Assembly (NCBI GenBank): GCA_046346665.1
Contig: JAXMHQ010000022.1
Coordinates: forward strand, 1 to 64,000
DNA: 64,000 nt
From: JAXMHQ01 sp046346665
Lineage (GTDB): Bacteria; Verrucomicrobiota; Verrucomicrobiia; Limisphaerales; JAXMHQ01
Direction of reading: 5' to 3'
Below, one piece after another: positions 39,910-49,100 of this stretch. Under the pieces are notes generated by a model. That model was not told the origin of the DNA. It saw only the letters and a list, made by a program, of their open reading frames with translations, and made no database searches. Each line of letters opens with the position of its first letter. Within the stretch, counting starts at the first letter, position 1. The position numbers and the translations under genes were made by a program.

Positions 39910-42012
39910 ATGAAACCCGGCAAGCCTCGTCGACAATCCGCGACCCGTGTTGCGGGCGGCCCGGGAGCGGATCCCGGCGAACCGGGTTCGCAGGGCGGCA
40001 CCGGCGGGAACCGGCGCCGATGGATGTTGCGGCTGATTGTTGCCCTGGCAGGCCCGGTCGTGTTTTTGGGGCTCCTGGAGATTTCGCTGCGAATCGTCGG
40101 CTACGGTTACCCGGTGGATTTTTTCATTCGAAATCCTGTCGCCGGCAGCAACGGCCTGGTGGAGAACCGGCGATTCAGCCGCCGCTATTTTCCCGCGGAT
40201 CTTGTCCGTACCCCGCATTCGCTGGCGTTTGTTCCGATCAAACCGCCGAGAACACTCCGGATTTTTGTCTTCGGCGAATCGGCGGCGGAAGGGGATCCGG
40301 CCCCGGCTTTCGGGTTTGCCCGCATCCTGCAGGTGATGCTGCGCCAGCATTACCCGGGATGGAACATCGAGGTGATCAACACGGCGGTCACGGCCATCAA
40401 TTCCCATGTCATCCTGCCCATCGCGGGCGAAGCGGCCGGTTATTCCGGCGATCTCTGGGTGATCTACATGGGGAACAATGAAGTCGTGGGCCCGTTCGGG
40501 TCCGGCACCATTTTCGGGGCGCAATCCCCCGCCCTGCCGCTCATCCGCGCCAACATCGCGTTGAAATCGACACGGCTGGGGCAATGTCTCGACCAGTTGC
40601 TGGGCGCCCCGGCACCGGCTCGGCAGACCCGCGAATGGGCGGGGATGGAGATGTTCCTGAAGCAGCAGGTCCGCGCGGACGATCCGCGCATGAACGCCGT
40701 GTACGATCATTTTGAGCGCAACCTGTCCGACATCCTCAGGCTGGGCGTGCGTTCCGGCGCGCGGGTGCTGGTGGGCACGGTGGGCTGCAACCTGCGCGAT
40801 TGCCCGCCTTTTGCATCCCTCCACGCCGCCAGGTTTGGGGACGACAGCCGGGTGCTCTGGGATGCGCGGTGGAAATCGGGGCTGACGCTCGAACGCGCCG
40901 GGCGTCATGCCGAAGCTGCCGCGGCATTCGAATCGGCGGCCGCCCTCGACGATCAGCCTGCCGAACTGCACTTTCGACTGGGGCAATGTTTCGCGGCGCT
41001 GGGCATGCGAGAGGAGGCGCGACTGGAATTCGCGCGGGCGCGCGATTTCGACACCCTGCGGTTCCGGGTGGATTCGCGCCTGAATCAAATCATCCGCCGC
41101 GTCTCGCAGGAGTGGCGCGGGCGCGGCGTGTGGCTGGCGGACACCGAGCAGGCGCTGGCGCGCGCGACGGCCGATGGAATTCCGGGGGATGAATTGTTCT
41201 ATGAACATGTGCATCTGACGTTCGCCGGGAATTACGTCGTCGCACGGGAACTGGCGGGCGATATCACGCGAATCCTTCCGGAACTCGCGCCGGGACGCGG
41301 GACGGAAAATCGCGGGTCCGATTTCCCATCGTTGCAGGAATGCGCATGGCGGCTGGGGTTGACCGATTCCGACCAGCTCCAGATTGCGCTGGAGATTGCC
41401 GCCAGGTTGAACCGGCCGCCGTTCACGCAACAGGCGGGACACCAGGAGCGGGAGGCCCGCTGGGATCGGGCCCTGGCGGAATTGCGCGAGCGCGACCGGC
41501 AGCATCTTCCGCAAACTCTGGCCACCTACGCGGCCGCGATCCGGAGCAACCCGGAAGACTGGCAACTGCGCGACGACTTTGCCGTGACGCTGGTGCAGCA
41601 CGGCGATGCGGCGAATGCGCTGGCGCAATGGCGCGAGGTGTCGCGCCTGCTGCCGCACCGGCTGCAGACCTACGACAGGATGGGCCACGTGCTGCTGGAA
41701 TCGGGCCGGCCGGCGGAGGCCGCGGAATGTTACCGCGCGGCGCTGGCGATCGACCCGGATTTTGTGGAGGGGCACACCGGGCTGGCGCAGTCGCTGCTCG
41801 CGCAAAATGCGGGGGTTGAAGCCGTCCGGGAATTCCAGCGGGCAATTCAACTGCAGCCGGGCTGGGCTTCGACGCACATCGACCTGGGAATGGCGCTGCT
41901 GCGGCTCGGGCGGCCGGCGGAAGCCGCGGTTGAATTGCGCGAAGCGCTCCGGCTCGAGCCTGAAAACGATCGCGCCCTTCAGTTGCTGGGCAAAGCTGAA
42001 GGGCGCGGTTAA
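39910..42012 (+). CDS. Membrane-anchored SGNH hydrolase-fold protein with TPRs
   Basis: 700 aa. A basic cytoplasmic stretch of about 38 residues precedes one membrane helix (MLRLIVALAGPVVFLGLLEI). The SGNH elements are FVFGESAAEGDP (block I, Ser nucleophile), VIYMGNNEVVGPF (block III) and YEHVHLTFAGNY (block V His). A TPR pair (AGRHAEAAAAFESAAALDD; GMREEARLEFARA) sits between blocks III and V, and further TPRs fill about 535-700. Such proteins are often esterases or O-acetyl handlers in polysaccharide export. The substrate is unknown. It diverges from the LamG gene and converges on the prepilin-like gene. Confidence 0.8.
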   Translation: MKPGKPRRQSATRVAGGPGADPGEPGSQGGTGGNRRRWMLRLIVALAGPVVFLGLLEISLRIVGYGYPVDFFIRNPVAGSNGLVENRRFSRRYFPADLVRTPHSLAFVPIKPPRTLRIFVFGESAAEGDPAPAFGFARILQVMLRQHYPGWNIEVINTAVTAINSHVILPIAGEAAGYSGDLWVIYMGNNEVVGPFGSGTIFGAQSPALPLIRANIALKSTRLGQCLDQLLGAPAPARQTREWAGMEMFLKQQVRADDPRMNAVYDHFERNLSDILRLGVRSGARVLVGTVGCNLRDCPPFASLHAARFGDDSRVLWDARWKSGLTLERAGRHAEAAAAFESAAALDDQPAELHFRLGQCFAALGMREEARLEFARARDFDTLRFRVDSRLNQIIRRVSQEWRGRGVWLADTEQALARATADGIPGDELFYEHVHLTFAGNYVVARELAGDITRILPELAPGRGTENRGSDFPSLQECAWRLGLTDSDQLQIALEIAARLNRPPFTQQAGHQEREARWDRALAELRERDRQHLPQTLATYAAAIRSNPEDWQLRDDFAVTLVQHGDAANALAQWREVSRLLPHRLQTYDRMGHVLLESGRPAEAAECYRAALAIDPDFVEGHTGLAQSLLAQNAGVEAVREFQRAIQLQPGWASTHIDLGMALLRLGRPAEAAVELREALRLEPENDRALQLLGKAEGRG

Positions 42013-42070
42013 CCGACCCGTAAATTCATCCCCGGCCGTCTCATCCCTCGCGAAACGGCGCGGGTTGCGG

Positions 42071-42973
42071 TCATTGGCTTCGGGAGGAAATGTGGTTCGC
42101 GAACCAGGCGAAGTCATTGGGACCGGCGCGCAGGTTGGATTGCATAAAGGCCGTGTCCCGCGGGGAAACCGCGCCGCCGCTGATTTTCACCGGCGTCACC
42201 AGGCTGTCCTGCCACTTGTGAATTTCCGCGTGGCCATCCGCGAAAGCGAACCCGGTGGCGTTGCCGTGGCGTCCGGACGGCGCGTCGAGCCAGTTCTGAT
42301 TCCCGAACGCCTTCAGGCTGTTGAACGGATAGAAGTGCGAATCGTTGATGCTGTTCTCGTGTTCATCCAGCAGGATGTAGACGTCCGACGGACCGGGATT
42401 GGCGATGTCGCGGAGTTTGACGATGTTTTTCAGGGGCGGAACGTTTGCCGTTTGGAACACGCTTTTACCGGTGGCGCCGTTGACCGAGTAGCTGCGGTTG
42501 CGCAAGTAAACCTGCGGGCCGAACCTGAGGCCCGACATGTCGCTCGGGCAGCGGAACACCTTTAGCGAGGTCAGGTAGGAAAACGTCGGGCTGCTCCTCA
42601 GCAATTTTTCGCCGGTGGCGCCGCTGCATTCCGTGGCGAGGGTCATGGAGCCGGGGCACCAGGCGGGCACATTGTCGTATGCGGAGGCGGGCGACGCGAT
42701 ATCGTCGTTGTCCTGTGCGTACATCAGGTACGCGGTGATGAGCTGCTTGTTATTGCTCATGCAGGAGATGCCCTGGGCCCGGACTTTGGACTTGGACAGG
42801 ACCGGCAGGAGCAATGAGGCCAGAACCGCGATGATGGCGATGACGACCAGCAGTTCGATGAGGGTGAAGCCGCGCTGCGCTGCCAGACCGGCCGCGCCGC
42901 CGTATTGGCGGGGCGACACGGACGCGCGCCCGCCGGGTGAGCGTGGAAAGGTGTGGGGTCTTCGGTTATTCAT
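42071..42973 (-). CDS. Prepilin-type N-terminal methylation domain protein with H-X9-DG motif
   Basis: 300 aa. After a 33-residue basic leader comes the type IV prepilin cleavage site and helix (RGFTLIELLVVIAIIAVLAS). The body is the family abundant in Planctomycetes/Verrucomicrobia: CMSNNKQLITAYLMYAQDNDD, CPSD, then HGNATGFAFADGHAEIHKW (the H-X9-DG box). It is probably a pseudopilin-like surface protein. The leader is unusually long, so a later start is possible, though none is obvious. TTTTCCGGTATTCTAACC lies 105-125 bp upstream. Confidence 0.9.
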   Translation of the reverse strand: MNNRRPHTFPRSPGGRASVSPRQYGGAAGLAAQRGFTLIELLVVIAIIAVLASLLLPVLSKSKVRAQGISCMSNNKQLITAYLMYAQDNDDIASPASAYDNVPAWCPGSMTLATECSGATGEKLLRSSPTFSYLTSLKVFRCPSDMSGLRFGPQVYLRNRSYSVNGATGKSVFQTANVPPLKNIVKLRDIANPGPSDVYILLDEHENSINDSHFYPFNSLKAFGNQNWLDAPSGRHGNATGFAFADGHAEIHKWQDSLVTPVKISGGAVSPRDTAFMQSNLRAGPNDFAWFANHISSRSQ

Positions 42974-43076
42974 AATTCATTTGGGCTGATGAGTGCACCC
43001 ATGTGGCAGAGACGTGTTGTATTGGTAAGCAGATTATCATTCCGCGACGTGGCTTTCTTCCGCAGTTAAACGGCAA

Positions 43077-43096
43077 TTTTTCCGGTATTCTAACCG
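43077..43096. promoter_or_regulatory. Copy of the TTCCKGNATNCTAA motif upstream of the prepilin-like gene
   Basis: TTTTCCGGTATTCTAACCGG; read on the gene strand it is CCGGTTAGAATACCGGAAAA, about 105-125 bp before the ATG. It contains an inverted CCGG-N8-CCGG arrangement. Confidence 0.5.
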
Positions 43097-43168
43097 GTGA
43101 AAACCCCCTCGAAATCGCCCGAACAAACCGGGTTTCAACGATTTCCCGGACGAAGCGATGCAGCACAT

Positions 43169-43195
43169 AAAAAAAGCCCCGCGCGAACGCGGGGC
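43169..43195 (-). terminator. Rho-independent terminator of the PEP-CTERM gene
   Basis: On the minus strand GCCCCGCG-TTCG-CGCGGGGC (43176-43195) is followed by seven T residues (43169-43175). It sits directly after the PEP-CTERM stop. Confidence 0.95.
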
Positions 43196-43217
43196 GTGAT
43201 TGGATCAACGCGGTGTC

Positions 43218-43895
43218 TCAGGCCCGGCGGCGGATCCGTCCGGCGACCGCGGCGAAACCCAGTCCGGCGAGGGCGACGGTGGACGGTTCGGGGACAATCG
43301 AGACCTGGATATTGTCGATGTAGATGTCCGCGATGCCGGCGGTCGACCCGCCGTATTTGCCCAGGGAGAACGTCCAGGACGAGGCGGTGGGCACCAGGGC
43401 ATTCCCGGTCCACATCGTGCCGAGGGTCCCCATATTAAAGGAGTAATGCTGAAAACCGGCGCCGGGAACCGGCAGGTTGCCGCCGCTGATGCCGACATCG
43501 GTCCCGTGGCTGCCGTCGCTGTAAACGAGGAAATCCGCGATGAAATCCGACACCGACCCGGATCCGAGGGCGAGGTCGAAGGACAGGGTGTAATCGGACA
43601 GGCTGGCGCTGGTGTTGCCGCTGACGGAGTAGGATCCCGAGCCCACGCCGAAGTTGGGCGTGCCGGAGCCGAGGGCGTTTCGGTTGATATTCAGCGCCTG
43701 GCTGCCGCCGACGCCGACGCCGGCGAGGACGGCTGCGTTCGGGTTGCCGCCGCCGTCGTAGTTATACACGTAGGGCCAGGCGCCGGCCGGCTGCAAGTTG
43801 AAGTTCTCGGAAAAGACGGCGACATCGGCGCGGGCTCCCGCGGCGAGACCGCCGGCCGCGGCAACCAGGGAGAGGATTCTGAGGGTTCGTTTCAT
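43218..43895 (-). CDS. PEP-CTERM sorting domain protein
   Basis: 225 aa from the ATG at 43895. A signal peptide (MKRTLRILSLVAAAGGLAAGARA) and a Gly/Ser-rich beta-sandwich region with repeated structural motifs (SDYTLSFDLALGSGSVSDF; IYIDNIQVSI) precede the C-terminal VPEPSTVALAGLGFAAVAGRIRRRA. That tail has all three parts of a PEP-CTERM signal: the PEP box, a hydrophobic helix and an Arg cluster. It would be processed by an exosortase, which is not encoded here. It has its own terminator. Confidence 0.93.
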   Translation of the reverse strand: MKRTLRILSLVAAAGGLAAGARADVAVFSENFNLQPAGAWPYVYNYDGGGNPNAAVLAGVGVGGSQALNINRNALGSGTPNFGVGSGSYSVSGNTSASLSDYTLSFDLALGSGSVSDFIADFLVYSDGSHGTDVGISGGNLPVPGAGFQHYSFNMGTLGTMWTGNALVPTASSWTFSLGKYGGSTAGIADIYIDNIQVSIVPEPSTVALAGLGFAAVAGRIRRRA

Positions 43896-44045
43896 GAGTA
43901 TTCGATGGGTTTTGAGTTGATGTGGAACCACGGTGCGCCGCTGCAAAACAGGACTTGCTGCACAAGCCGCATCGGCGCATGGGTTCATTGGAGCAGCACC
44001 TTATCATGATTCCCACGCCCGATCTTCCGGTCCGGGCCGGAGATC

Positions 44046-44061
44046 TTTCCGGTATTCTCGG
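44046..44061. promoter_or_regulatory. Copy of the shared motif upstream of the PEP-CTERM gene
   Basis: TTTCCGGTATTCTCGG, about 150-165 bp upstream of the ATG at 43895. It is identical to the prepilin copy over TTTCCGGTATTCT. Confidence 0.5.
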
Positions 44062-44097
44062 ACGGAAAACCCGGGACCACTCATTTCAACCACGGAC

Positions 44098-44249
44098 AGG
44101 TGGGGCGAGACTCCGTCGAGCCCTGGAATCAGGATGATTGGATTGATGGATAAATGGATTGATGGAAAGACGCGCCCAGACCAACCCATTAATCCAACAA
44201 TCCATTAATCCAGCGAGCCATTCCAGGGCTCGACGGAGTCTCGCCCCAG
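44098..44249. repeat. 150-bp composite palindrome made of two dispersed repeat families
   Basis: The left arm is GGTGGGGCGAGACTCCGTCGAGCCCTGG (44098-44125) plus GATTGGATTGATGGATAAATGGATTGATGG (about 44136-44165). The right arm is CCATTAATCCAACAATCCATTAATCC (about 44184-44210) plus CCAGGGCTCGACGGAGTCTCGCCCCA (44223-44248). The arms mirror each other across about 18 bp. It lies between the DUF1593 gene end and the PEP-CTERM promoter region and could terminate the long operon. Confidence 0.85.
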
Positions 44250-44258
44250 TGCCTGGCG

Positions 44259-46151
44259 TCAATTGGTGACGTTGAAGATGACCCGGCGATAGGCGTAGAG
44301 ATTGGGCGAACCGGTGTCGTGCAGTTCCAGAATCACATGGAGGGTTTTGCCGGCGGCGGCGGACGGTAGCAGGACGGTGGGAGTGGCGGTGGCGCTGTTC
44401 TGGAGGGTGACAGTCCCGGTGTAGGAACCGGGTTCCTTGTAATAAAACCAGGAATAGACCAGTCCGTTGTTGTCCGGATCGTAGGAGCCGGCGGCGCTGA
44501 GCGCGACGGCGGTGCCGGCGGGCGCGGTGATCTGAAGGATGTCGTTGGTCGTGTTGTTGACGATGGCGACGGGATGATGATTCGCGGCGGAGTAAACATT
44601 GGTGGCGCTCCAATCCATGCGCGCGGCGAAATCGTTTTGGATCGCCACACTCCAGCGGCCGATCGAAGCGCCGCCTTCCGCGGCGTCGCCATACATGTAA
44701 TAGGGATCATATTGCGCTTCGTTATAGACCGCGCCGCCGGTCATGCCGCGGATGCCGGATTTTTTCAAAGACGCGCAACGCCCGCCCCAGCCGCCCCAGT
44801 CGGGATGTTCTGGGTCACTGAGGTTGTTGGGGTATTCGTAGAAGAACGAGGGCGAATCCCCTTCAAACGCCCAGGCCCGGTTCGGATACACCGCGCCCAG
44901 GACTCCGTGGTTTTGGATATTGGTGGCCGTCCAGGCATCGGAAGGCTGCCAGTTGTAGACGCCCAGGAACCGGATGTAGAAAAGGTTGGTGAAGGTTTTT
45001 GCCATCCAGGCGCCGGCGTCGTCCTGGCCGAGCACGTCGTAGACCCGCAGCTTGCCGATGAACTGGTCGAGTTCAGCCTGGGTGCGGGTGTTTCGGACCT
45101 TCCACAATGCCTGCGCCAGGGTGTTCGCACCGCCCCAGACATTCACCCAAACCGGCCGCGGATCCGGCTTGTCCACCGCGGCGATGATCAATTCCGATCC
45201 CGGACTGTCGAGACCGGCGCCGACGGCGGCCATGCCGAAGCCGGTCTGTCCGAGCCGGGAGATCGACTGCAGGTAGGCAAGCGACGGGTAACCGGCGGCA
45301 TGCGCCTGGAGATTGGTCAGCACCTGGCCGTATGCGTTGAGGATCGGATACAGCAGACCGGCCATGTTGTTGGAGCTTTGGCTGGTTCGCCAGCAACTCG
45401 TGACCGCCACGAGGCCTTCGATGTCGTAGTTGTTCGCCGTGGCCAGGACGTGAACCACGGATTCCTGGTCGTCGGGATCGGCGCCCAGATCGGTGAGGTG
45501 AATGACGCGTTTTTTCGAAACGGGCGGCGCGGCGGGCGGGGCCGGCGGCGTTTGAAGCCGGTAAAAGCGGGCGGCCGCGGACGGCTGCAGCAGTTGCGCG
45601 CCGGCCTGGTTGAACGAGTTGGTCCACGGCCCGGCAGCGCCATCGGATTGTGCCAGCACCATGCCCGGCGAGGTCCAGGTGAGCAACAGCCAGGGAATGT
45701 CCAGGACATCGACGGCAAGGCCCGGCGCGAGGGAAGGCGGGGTGCCCTGCCCCGTGTGGATCCGGACGGCGACGGGGAGATACGTCAAGGCTGGCGTGGC
45801 GCCGGGAGCGATGACGGCGAGCCGGGACGAATAGGCGCCCGAGGGCAGATTGCTGGTGATGAAACTCACCGTGTGCGACACCGGCTGGCCCGAAGCGCTG
45901 CCTGAGGCGGGGCTGAAGACGAGCCACGACGCGTCGTTCGTCAGCGTATAGCTCAAGGTGCCAGTGCCGGCATTGGACACGCTAAACCCGGCGGACTCCG
46001 CGTTCTGACCCTGGACAACCTGCGCGGCCAAGCTGTCGACCGACAGTCCAATGACCGGATCTGCCAAGCATGCCGGGGCCAGCGCCACCAGCGCAGCGAT
46101 CCTCAATAAGGTAGCAGCCGACGTGAGGAGGCTCTGACGAAAAGCAGGCAT
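44259..46151 (-). CDS. Secreted DUF1593 (Sde182-type nucleoside-hydrolase-like) protein
   Basis: 630 aa from the ATG at 46151, one base after the stop of the preceding gene. A signal peptide (LLRIAALVALAPACLA) is followed by a BACON/choice-of-anchor-like beta domain (about 35-125; SNAGTGTLSYTLTNDASWLVFSPASGS). The DUF1593 domain (about 215-500) has the Asp-rich nucleoside-hydrolase-like start VIHLTDLGADPDDQES plus NVWGGANTLAQALWKV. An Ig-like C-terminal domain (YSWFYYKEPGSYTGTV; VILELHDTGSP) completes the Sde182 architecture. Relatives are associated with plant polysaccharide degradation; no activity is established. It ends the 44-64 kb gene block. Confidence 0.85.
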   Translation of the reverse strand: MPAFRQSLLTSAATLLRIAALVALAPACLADPVIGLSVDSLAAQVVQGQNAESAGFSVSNAGTGTLSYTLTNDASWLVFSPASGSASGQPVSHTVSFITSNLPSGAYSSRLAVIAPGATPALTYLPVAVRIHTGQGTPPSLAPGLAVDVLDIPWLLLTWTSPGMVLAQSDGAAGPWTNSFNQAGAQLLQPSAAARFYRLQTPPAPPAAPPVSKKRVIHLTDLGADPDDQESVVHVLATANNYDIEGLVAVTSCWRTSQSSNNMAGLLYPILNAYGQVLTNLQAHAAGYPSLAYLQSISRLGQTGFGMAAVGAGLDSPGSELIIAAVDKPDPRPVWVNVWGGANTLAQALWKVRNTRTQAELDQFIGKLRVYDVLGQDDAGAWMAKTFTNLFYIRFLGVYNWQPSDAWTATNIQNHGVLGAVYPNRAWAFEGDSPSFFYEYPNNLSDPEHPDWGGWGGRCASLKKSGIRGMTGGAVYNEAQYDPYYMYGDAAEGGASIGRWSVAIQNDFAARMDWSATNVYSAANHHPVAIVNNTTNDILQITAPAGTAVALSAAGSYDPDNNGLVYSWFYYKEPGSYTGTVTLQNSATATPTVLLPSAAAGKTLHVILELHDTGSPNLYAYRRVIFNVTN

Positions 46152-46152
46152 C

Positions 46153-49100
46153 TCAATTGCCCTGCAGCCGGAAAAACTGCTGGGTGTTCGTGGGATAAAC
46201 ATACTGCGCGCTTGCCTGGTTCGTTCGCGAACCCCAGGGACCACCGGCATCGATCGTTTCCTGCAAGGTCATGTTCGACCCGATCCAGCTCAGCAACAAT
46301 TTTTGAGAATCCAGCGCGTCCAGGTGAATCTCGGGCGCCGGTGGCGGCGACCCGGCCTGGACGGCCTGGATTTCCTCGATCGACAGCGCCTGCCCGAACA
46401 CCTGCACTTCGTCGATGAGCCCGCGGAACATGCGGTCCGTGCCGTACCCGCGCGAGGCGGCGTCGAACTGGCCGATGCACAGCCGGCTGATGTTGGTGCC
46501 CGTCAGGCCGCGCGCGTAATCCTTCGTGACGTCAAGCACAGCCGGAACGCCCGGGCTGCCGAAATAAAATCTCACGTTGCCGGAACCCACTGTGGAATCA
46601 TAGGTGACCGCAAAGAAACGCCAGTTGCCCGCGCCGGCCGCCGCGTCGGTTGTGATTCTGCCGGTAGAAGACACGGCCGCGGAACTGTCGGGCCACTGAT
46701 CGACTCCCAACTGGAGGCTCCCGTCGCTCTTGTAAACCAGGTCGACGCCATCGCCGCCGGCGTTGATCCAGGTCACCACCCGGTTTCCACCGGAACCCGT
46801 GGTGCTGCTCCGGCAGTTGACCCAGCCGCACAGGGTGAACTCGGCGAGGCCGATCAATTGGGGATAATTGGTCGGGCTTTCGACGTAATAACTGCCGGTG
46901 GTGGTTTGAAAATCCACGCTGTCCGCGCCCCCTGCGCCGGCGGGCACGTTCGCAGACAAGGCGGGGACCGGGGTTGTGCGGATGAGGCTGCCGCCGGCGG
47001 TGCCCTGGTTGGTGACGGAAGTCCCGGCGCCCTCGTTAAAACCCAGACTAATGATAGGCAGATTGCCTCCGGCATTCGTGCCCGCGGAATTGTCCAGGAC
47101 CCGCAGGGCGACGGACACGCTGACCGACGGCTCTGTGGCGCCGGGGGCGCTGATGGTGATCGACGATGTGTAGGCGCCCGGCGCGAGGGCGCTGCTGTTG
47201 AAACTCACCGCGTGGGTGATGCCGTTGCTGCCATTGGTGGCGCTCCCGCTGGCTGGAGACACGCTCAGCCAGGAGTCGCCGGCGGCGATGGTGTAATTCA
47301 ACGTGCCCGTGCCGGCGTTGGAGACGACCAGGGACAGCGGCTGCGCGTTTGCCCCCTGCAAACAGCGCGTGGCAAGGTAACCCGGAGCGTAGCCTGCCGT
47401 CGGGGTGAACACCTGCGGAGCGGACGCCGGCAGCATCCAGTTGGCGCGCTGTTGGAACTCCGCCTGGTATTGCGGGCGCCACATCGAAATCGTCGACCCA
47501 CCGCAGCAATCCACGTAGTGACTCGTCGTGCCATCGCGGCTGAACTGTCCGCCCCAGCTTGGCTGGGTCGGATTTTCCGGGTTGTTCAACCCGCGCAGGG
47601 CGCTGACGAGCAGGAGCCAGGATGGCGTGTCGCCTTCGCAAACGCCGGTGCAACCAATTCCCGACGGCGGATACACGGCACCGAGAGGACCGTGCCCGGT
47701 GCGAATGTTGGCATTGACCCACGCCAAATCCGAGATCGGGTCTGAACCGCCAAACATCCCGAAGTAAGTCGTCTTCGAATAGATGATGAACAGGTTGGGG
47801 AAATTGCTCATCAACCAGTCGATCGTGTCGTCCTGGTGGGCGATCTGGTGGATCCGGATCTTGCTGAGAAACGTTTGAAACGCGGCGGGGCTGCGGGTGT
47901 TCTGAACCTTCCAGATGGCCTGCGCCAGGTTGCTGCAATCACCCCAGAAACAAAACCAGACCGGGCGCGGATCGGGCTTGTCCACGATGCTGATGATGGC
48001 TTCGGAAGCCTCGCTGTCGCACCCGGCGCCGATGTTGTTGGCGACCGTGCCGCCCCAGGTGCCCGTGCGTCCCTGGAACGTGACGGCGCGCAGGGTGTTG
48101 GCCAGGGGGTAGCGCGCGTCATGCAGGACCAGGTTCGGATACACCTGCTCATAGAGATCGAGAATGTTCAGGATATTTGTCTTATTCGCCACGTTCGCAA
48201 AGGTGCCGGAGGAGGCAACCATTCCCTCGACATCAAACTCGTTCACGTAGAGGAGCCATCGCACCATCGTTTGCACGTCGTCCGGGTCGCTGGTCTGGTC
48301 CGAGGGGCAGCCCACGTTGGGCATGCAGACGTTCGTCGGCGGGAAATCGGTTGAAATCACCACGCGAAATCTTAAGGCGCTTCCCGTGCTGGCGCTGGCT
48401 TCCGCGCTGTTGCCACTCTCGGTGCCGTTGACGGCGCTGACGACGTAGTAATAAGTGGTCGACGGCGACAACCCGGTGTCCGTGTAGTAATTGGAGGTCA
48501 AATTGCTGGCGACGAGGGAGTAAGGTCCGCCGCTGACGGTGGCCCGCTTCACGTTGTAAGTCACTGCATTGCTCGACAGGTTCCAGTTAAGGTTCACCTG
48601 GTTGCTCGAAACAACCGTGGCGTAAAGACCGGCGGGCGCGGCGGACAGTGCGTATTGGGCGAACCACTCGAAGGCCGCCGGGGCGCATTGCATGCTCGGG
48701 TTCAACGTGGTCGCCGCCAGGGAACCCGACGTGAGGTTGGTCAGAAGATCCGCCACCATGCCGATGAGATAGGAAACGTTGCCCTGCTTGTCGAAGCAAC
48801 CCCGGGTCGCCGTGCCGAACCCCGCCGTGCTGCCGTTCCACAGATCCTGGTAACCGCTCCCGTCGTTGGGCGACCACGCCAACTCCGTGATGATCAAGGG
48901 GTATTTGTCGGCGCAGGGTTTGTAGTTCGAATTCCAGAAATTCGTCACCGCGGTCCCGCTGTCATGAATGTTGTTGTAACCGGGATAGAAATGGCCGGCG
49001 TAGGCGATGTTGGTTCCCTGGATGGGATAATTGGCGAAACCCTGGCATTGCCCCTGCCAGCCGAGCGACGGGATCACGAGGATATGATCGTCACCGGCGT

